Assembly (NCBI GenBank): GCA_017547395.1
Contig: JAFYPS010000214.1
Location: 1-8,768 of the forward strand
DNA length: 8,768 bases
Direction of reading: 5' to 3'
Source of the DNA: Clostridia bacterium
GTDB lineage: Bacteria; Bacillota_A; Clostridia; Oscillospirales; CAG-272
A model generated the notes under the pieces. It made no database searches. It had not been told where the DNA came from and saw nothing but the letters and a program-made list of their open reading frames with translations. Position numbers and translations under genes: made by a program. Shown here piece by piece: positions 5,279 to 8,768 of the stretch (its first letter is position 1; the number at the start of each line of letters is the position of its first letter).

Positions 5279-8200
5279 TTAAGAATTTGCCACAAGGTCT
5301 GCAATCTTTACGACAACGGTTGCCGCCTCGGCTCTCGTGATATGCCCTTTGGGGCGCACGGTGCCGTCATCGTAGCCGCCGACAAGTCCGAGAGTCACAA
5401 GTCTTGCAAGATTTTCTGCCGCCCAGGGCGCAATTTCGCCGCCGTCGGTAAAGAGAAGCTCATCGCCGTACTCTTCCTTAAACAATCCGCCAAGCACGTA
5501 GAACGCCTCTTCTCTTGTTATCGGATCCTTGGGCGCAAAAGCAATAGTGCCGCGTATCGTTTCGCGACCGCGCATATAGGATGCGCCGATTACCGCGCGG
5601 ACGTACGGAATCGCCCAGTCGGAAATATCCTCTGCATCCTCAAAGTCAAGGGGAACGTCATTGAATTCTTCAGTGTCAAGCTTTAAATAGCCGACTAAAA
5701 TCTTTGCGAACTGCTCGCGGCTGAGCTTGTCGTCGGGACGGAAAACGGGAAGGTCATCTACAACGCTGCCGTTTACAACACCCATATAGGAAAGCGAATT
5801 TACATAGTAATTCGACCAGTGATCAGCCGTATCCGAATAGAGATTTGTATCAAACTCCTCGGAAAGCACAAAACTTCCGATTACTACCTTCTTTTCAAGA
5901 TCAAAAGCGGTGTAAACAAAAGGAGAAACTAACTCTGCACGCTCACCCGCGGGGAACTCGCATAAGAGCGTCAGGAGTGCGCGTCCGCTGAAATCGAGGA
6001 AGTCATAGAACATTTCATAATATATATGCTCCTCGCGCACGTTTCCCTCGCTGTCCGTAATTTTGAAAACCGCGTAAGGATTTGCAGATACGTCAAGACC
6101 GTCTGCCCACAGCCATATGCGCCTGTCCGAAAGTCCGCGGCTGGCTATCGCATCGGAATTCAGCGAAACTGCCACGCCTTCGGGCTCTTTTGGCTTCTCC
6201 TCTTCGACAGAGGTTTCTTCGGTAATCTCGGTTACCTCGGTAATCTCGGTTACTTCGGTAGTTTCGGTTACTTCGCTAACCTCGGTGGTTTCGGTTATTT
6301 CGGTAATCTCGGTTACTTCGCTAACCTCGGTTACTTCGCTAACCTCGGTGGTTTCGGTTATTTCGGTAATCTCGGTTACTTCGCTAACCTCGGTTACTTC
6401 GCTAACCTCGGTTACTTCGGTCGCTTCGGTTACTTCGGTCGCTTCGGTTGTTTCGCTAACCTCGGTGGTTTCTACGGGAACGGGCGCAATCTCAAACGCT
6501 CCGCTACCCATAACGCCGCCATTTTCAACGTATTCTACCGTGTGAGTATCAAGCGAAAGCGAAACGTCCGAACTTATCATTTTGTCAAGCGAAAGCGAAA
6601 GGCCGTTGTCAAAGTAAGCGGGTATTACAACAGTTTCATCAAGCAACCAAACCGCAACCCTGCCGTGTGCCGCCTCGGGACGTGTGTCCTCTTTTTCGGA
6701 TTCTTCGGCTACTTCGGCATCTTCGGCATCTTCGGCAATTTCAGTGACTTCGGTCACTTCAGCAGTTTCCTCCACTTCGGCAGTCTCTTCCGCTTCGGTT
6801 GTTTCCTCGGCTTCGGTCACTTCCTCCTCTTCGGCTGTTTCCTCGGCTTCGGTCACTTCTTCTTCGGTTGTTTCCTCGGTCACGGCAGCCTCCTCCTCAA
6901 AAGGCAGGAGCGAAAGCGTAACCTTTTTACCGTCTATATCGACAAAGAAGCTCTCGTTTTCACACATTACACCGAGAAGATCACCGATAAAGACATCCTT
7001 TTCGCCCTTTGTAACAGAAACGTTAAAACTCATCTGCCCATCGGTTTCGGAAAGCAGCAGGCTCTCGTCAACGTCAAAGCCGTCAACAGACGTCGTAACC
7101 GAGAGATACAGGTCTGAAAAGAGGGTTTCTCCATCATAGTCAATCTCGATACGTATATTTCCGTATCCGTCTGCGCTGCCTGCTACAAAGTAAACCTCTC
7201 CGTCCACGATTTCGACAGTTCCGAACCTTTCGTCAACGGTTGCACGGAAATTCTCCTCGGTGGGAACGAACTCCTTTACCTCGTCGGAAAAGTCGGTAAC
7301 GGTAAGCGAAATCGGAAGCCTTGCCCCCGAAAGCACAAGAGAATGCTCAACGTCTGCATAAAGTATATGAAGCTCGCTTGCAGCCTCAACGTCAAGATAT
7401 GCGGCAAGTGCATTCGGCACCTTGCGCGCCGCATTGTCGGACGGCTTGTTTACAAGTGTTCCCCCCTCGTCGGTGAACACTGCAAAGGTGCTTGATCCGC
7501 CTCCGTCAAAGTTGAGCGCGCTGACGGCGCCCTGCGCTTTAAGCGCTGCCGCAAGACTCTTAAGCGAAAGTCCGTTTGAATAGCCCGACTGTCTGCCGTC
7601 AACAACCGTCATAATAATACGTCCGTCAGCGGTTATGCCTACCGCCGTACGCGGATGGCGTGCTGTCTGCAGCGACTCCGCCTTCATATCCGAAGGCACC
7701 TCGCCGTCGATGAGCAGAATATCTCCGCCGCCGACTGCGCTGACCGCGTCCTCAAAAAGTTCGCTGCACTCCGCCTCGATATAAACCCTGTCGCCAACCT
7801 CGATATCCTTATACTGCGAGGCGTATGGATACGCGTCGGGAACAACCAAAACCGCGCATCCCTCGGGAATTTCGCCGTTCGAGACGCCGCTTCTTATCTC
7901 GGTCACCTCGCCACGCACCCGCTTGCCGAAGGTTATATCCTTGTTTATTTCAATTATGTACTCGGTAGAAGGAACGTCCTTTGCGAGAAAGGTGGTTTCG
8001 CCAAAGTCTCGCGTGAGAAGATACGCGCCGTAAACCGTAGGATATTTATTGAAATATTCTACAGTAAAGTCATCGTTTTTATGCGAAAACGTGACCTTGT
8101 CACCGACGTAGCCGATAAATGCTCCGCCGTCAGCGTCAAAGCCTATGGCGCAAAGCCCGTCGGACGAGGAAACGTATCTGCCGTCCTCCATAAATACGCC

Positions 8201-8644
8201 GAGCGGAACGCCTGTAGCGAGACTGAAAAAGTCTGCGTTTACCGCAAGGAGAAGTTTTTCGTCCTCGTTTTCGCCAGTAAGCGCAGTTACAGCAGTACGT
8301 CCGCCGACTCTGCCGCCAAGCGATACTCCGCGCACGATTCCTCCGCGCGACGGGTCGATTATCGCACTGTAAACCGTCTGCGACATAAGCCCGTTTGTCT
8401 GGCAGAAATACTTATACAGCGTTGCCGCGGGACTGTATGCAACCGACGATGCCGACACAACGTCGCCTACACCGTCAAGTGCATAGACGTACGGCTCCTC
8501 GGTCTGCTCGGCAGCCGTTTCTGCAACCTCTGTTGTTTCCGTTATATTTTCTTCGGCTTCCTCGGCAAATGCGGGAACAACGCCCGAAAATGCAATAAGC
8601 ACCGAAAGCAAGCCTGATAAAACCCTCTTGGATATTCTTTTCAT
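5279..8644 (-). CDS. Secreted phosphodiester glycosidase (NAGPA-like) with Thr/Glu-rich stalk and SLH anchor
   Basis: A 1121-residue surface protein. Residues 1-27 are a signal peptide (MKRISKRV, hydrophobic core, AFA cleavage). A short Glu/Thr stretch (28-51) leads to a phosphodiester glycosidase domain (about 60-410, PF09992 type), with NADFF (136-140), HPRTAVG (330-336), VVDGR (347-351) and NFDGGGSST (378-386). This is the fold of the human enzyme that uncovers mannose-6-phosphate by removing GlcNAc from a phosphodiester. Beta-rich segments follow (about 415-580 and 655-720), separated by an acidic region (about 580-655); a second Thr-Glu repeat region covers about 723-820. Three SLH motifs (about 937-985, 1000-1050, 1063-1115; for example SREQFAKIL and TRAEAATVVV) should bind secondary cell-wall polymer. 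ATG 8644 is chosen, with GAGG 6 bases upstream; the in-frame GTG at 8656 overlaps that site. Its likely substrate, a phosphodiester-linked sugar in envelope or host glycans, is inference. Confidence 0.85.
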   Translation of the reverse strand: MKRISKRVLSGLLSVLIAFSGVVPAFAEEAEENITETTEVAETAAEQTEEPYVYALDGVGDVVSASSVAYSPAATLYKYFCQTNGLMSQTVYSAIIDPSRGGIVRGVSLGGRVGGRTAVTALTGENEDEKLLLAVNADFFSLATGVPLGVFMEDGRYVSSSDGLCAIGFDADGGAFIGYVGDKVTFSHKNDDFTVEYFNKYPTVYGAYLLTRDFGETTFLAKDVPSTEYIIEINKDITFGKRVRGEVTEIRSGVSNGEIPEGCAVLVVPDAYPYASQYKDIEVGDRVYIEAECSELFEDAVSAVGGGDILLIDGEVPSDMKAESLQTARHPRTAVGITADGRIIMTVVDGRQSGYSNGLSLKSLAAALKAQGAVSALNFDGGGSSTFAVFTDEGGTLVNKPSDNAARKVPNALAAYLDVEAASELHILYADVEHSLVLSGARLPISLTVTDFSDEVKEFVPTEENFRATVDERFGTVEIVDGEVYFVAGSADGYGNIRIEIDYDGETLFSDLYLSVTTSVDGFDVDESLLLSETDGQMSFNVSVTKGEKDVFIGDLLGVMCENESFFVDIDGKKVTLSLLPFEEEAAVTEETTEEEVTEAEETAEEEEVTEAEETTEAEETAEVEETAEVTEVTEIAEDAEDAEVAEESEKEDTRPEAAHGRVAVWLLDETVVIPAYFDNGLSLSLDKMISSDVSLSLDTHTVEYVENGGVMGSGAFEIAPVPVETTEVSETTEATEVTEATEVTEVSEVTEVSEVTEITEITETTEVSEVTEVSEVTEITEITETTEVSEVTETTEVTEITEVTEITEETSVEEEKPKEPEGVAVSLNSDAIASRGLSDRRIWLWADGLDVSANPYAVFKITDSEGNVREEHIYYEMFYDFLDFSGRALLTLLCEFPAGERAELVSPFVYTAFDLEKKVVIGSFVLSEEFDTNLYSDTADHWSNYYVNSLSYMGVVNGSVVDDLPVFRPDDKLSREQFAKILVGYLKLDTEEFNDVPLDFEDAEDISDWAIPYVRAVIGASYMRGRETIRGTIAFAPKDPITREEAFYVLGGLFKEEYGDELLFTDGGEIAPWAAENLARLVTLGLVGGYDDGTVRPKGHITRAEAATVVVKIADLVANS
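6210..6472. repeat. 9-bp-periodic tandem repeat with a perfect 63-bp duplication
   Basis: The region encodes a run of tripeptides of the form (T/S)-E-(V/I/T/A) on the minus strand; each is 9 bp. Within it a 63-bp block is present twice without a mismatch (6270-6332 and 6333-6395), followed by the first 17 bases of a third copy. The block encodes 21 residues. Because every unit is a multiple of 3, gain or loss by slippage keeps the frame. No stop occurs in any plus-strand frame that repeats the unit, which creates false long antisense frames. Confidence 0.9.
6700..6895. repeat. Second Thr/Glu/Ala-rich degenerate repeat
   Basis: A less regular repeat that encodes an acidic stretch of Glu, Thr, Ala and Val (about residues 583-650 of the SLH protein). 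A 23-base segment occurs twice, 36 bases apart (6801-6823 and 6837-6859), which corresponds to a 12-residue unit. The Glu content is much higher than in the first repeat, so it is probably an extended negatively charged linker. Confidence 0.8.
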
Positions 8645-8674
8645 TATGTACCTCACGTGAATTTCTGGAACTTT

Positions 8675-8703
8675 ATTTTACCATAATACACGTGCATAGT
8701 CAA
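8675..8703 (-). promoter_or_regulatory. Promoter of the SLH glycosidase gene, with CACGTG palindrome in the spacer
   Basis: On the minus strand, TTGACT (8698-8703) and TAAAAT (8675-8680) have a 17-base spacer and an extended TGgTAAAAT. CACGTG (8689-8694) lies inside the spacer, and a second CACGTG (8654-8659, part of TCACGTGA) overlaps the 5' side of the ribosome site. These could be operator half-sites. The rest, to 8768, is A/T rich with no gene visible. Confidence 0.65.
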
Positions 8704-8768
8704 AGGCTTTTACCCTTAAAGTTTTGTGAAATTTATGTGAGAAAATGCAAAATATGTAAAAAGATAAA

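Noticed and set aside
6210..6472. Regular repeats that could be taken for a CRISPR array
   Set aside because: There are no unique spacers; the array is a continuous coding repeat in frame with the SLH protein.
6026..7139. Long plus-strand frames (up to 363 codons) rich in Gly-Tyr-Phe or Ser-Val-Thr opposite the SLH gene
   Set aside because: They are by-products of the 9-bp-periodic repeat, which contains no stop in these frames; they lack ribosome sites and the minus frame has clear domains.
7655..8617. 320-codon plus-strand frame opposite the signal peptide and glycosidase domain
   Set aside because: Antisense shadow of a confidently coding gene; basic, cysteine-rich composition without recognisable domains.

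Overview
The window looks like a chromosomal piece of a spore-forming, low-to-mid GC Clostridia-type Firmicute. The evidence is combined. There is an HPr kinase/phosphorylase (Firmicutes-style carbon control), a 21-codon SpoVM (endospore coat morphogenesis), a FliB-like cysteine-cluster protein and an SLH-anchored surface protein. Shine-Dalgarno sites are strong (GGAGG type), and most promoters have a 17-bp spacer with an extended -10 (TGnTAnnnT). An intergenic palindromic repeat resembles ones I recall from gut Oscillospirales/Ruminococcaceae. No phage or transposase genes and no CRISPR array are visible. Species cannot be named from this.

Layout. (1) Bases 1-329, minus: the N-terminal part of a membrane protein that runs off the left edge and resembles the YjdF/DUF2238 type. 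(2) 402-3730, plus: a FliB-like protein; a two-gene cassette of a condensation-domain/alcohol-acetyltransferase-like HxxxDG protein and a zinc-ribbon six-helix membrane protein (DUF6320-like); then a 52-residue double-helix membrane miniprotein and spoVM, closed by a strong terminator. (3) 3785-3952, plus: a near-consensus promoter, tRNA-Arg(ACG) with encoded CCA, and its terminator. (4) 3953-4268: no gene, but a structured palindromic repeat of about 140 bp and two further hairpins. (5) 4269-5216, minus: hprK. (6) 5279-8644, minus: a secreted 1121-residue protein with a phosphodiester glycosidase (NAGPA-like) domain, two low-complexity Thr/Glu regions and three C-terminal SLH motifs. (7) 8645-8768: its promoter region, carrying two CACGTG palindromes.

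How they may relate. The window is mostly housekeeping and cell-envelope genes. spoVM and its upstream miniprotein are probably co-transcribed and may act together at the forespore membrane. The acyltransferase-like gene and the zinc-ribbon membrane gene are 10 bp apart and look like one transcription unit. The SLH protein and hprK lie in the same direction with no obvious terminator between them, but hprK has its own promoter. In five genes (fliB-like, the 52-residue gene, hprK, the SLH gene and the left-edge gene) start choice matters: in four, the longest reading frame begins on or upstream of the Shine-Dalgarno or promoter, and the true start lies inside it; in the left-edge gene the evidence favours an upstream TTG over the first ATG.
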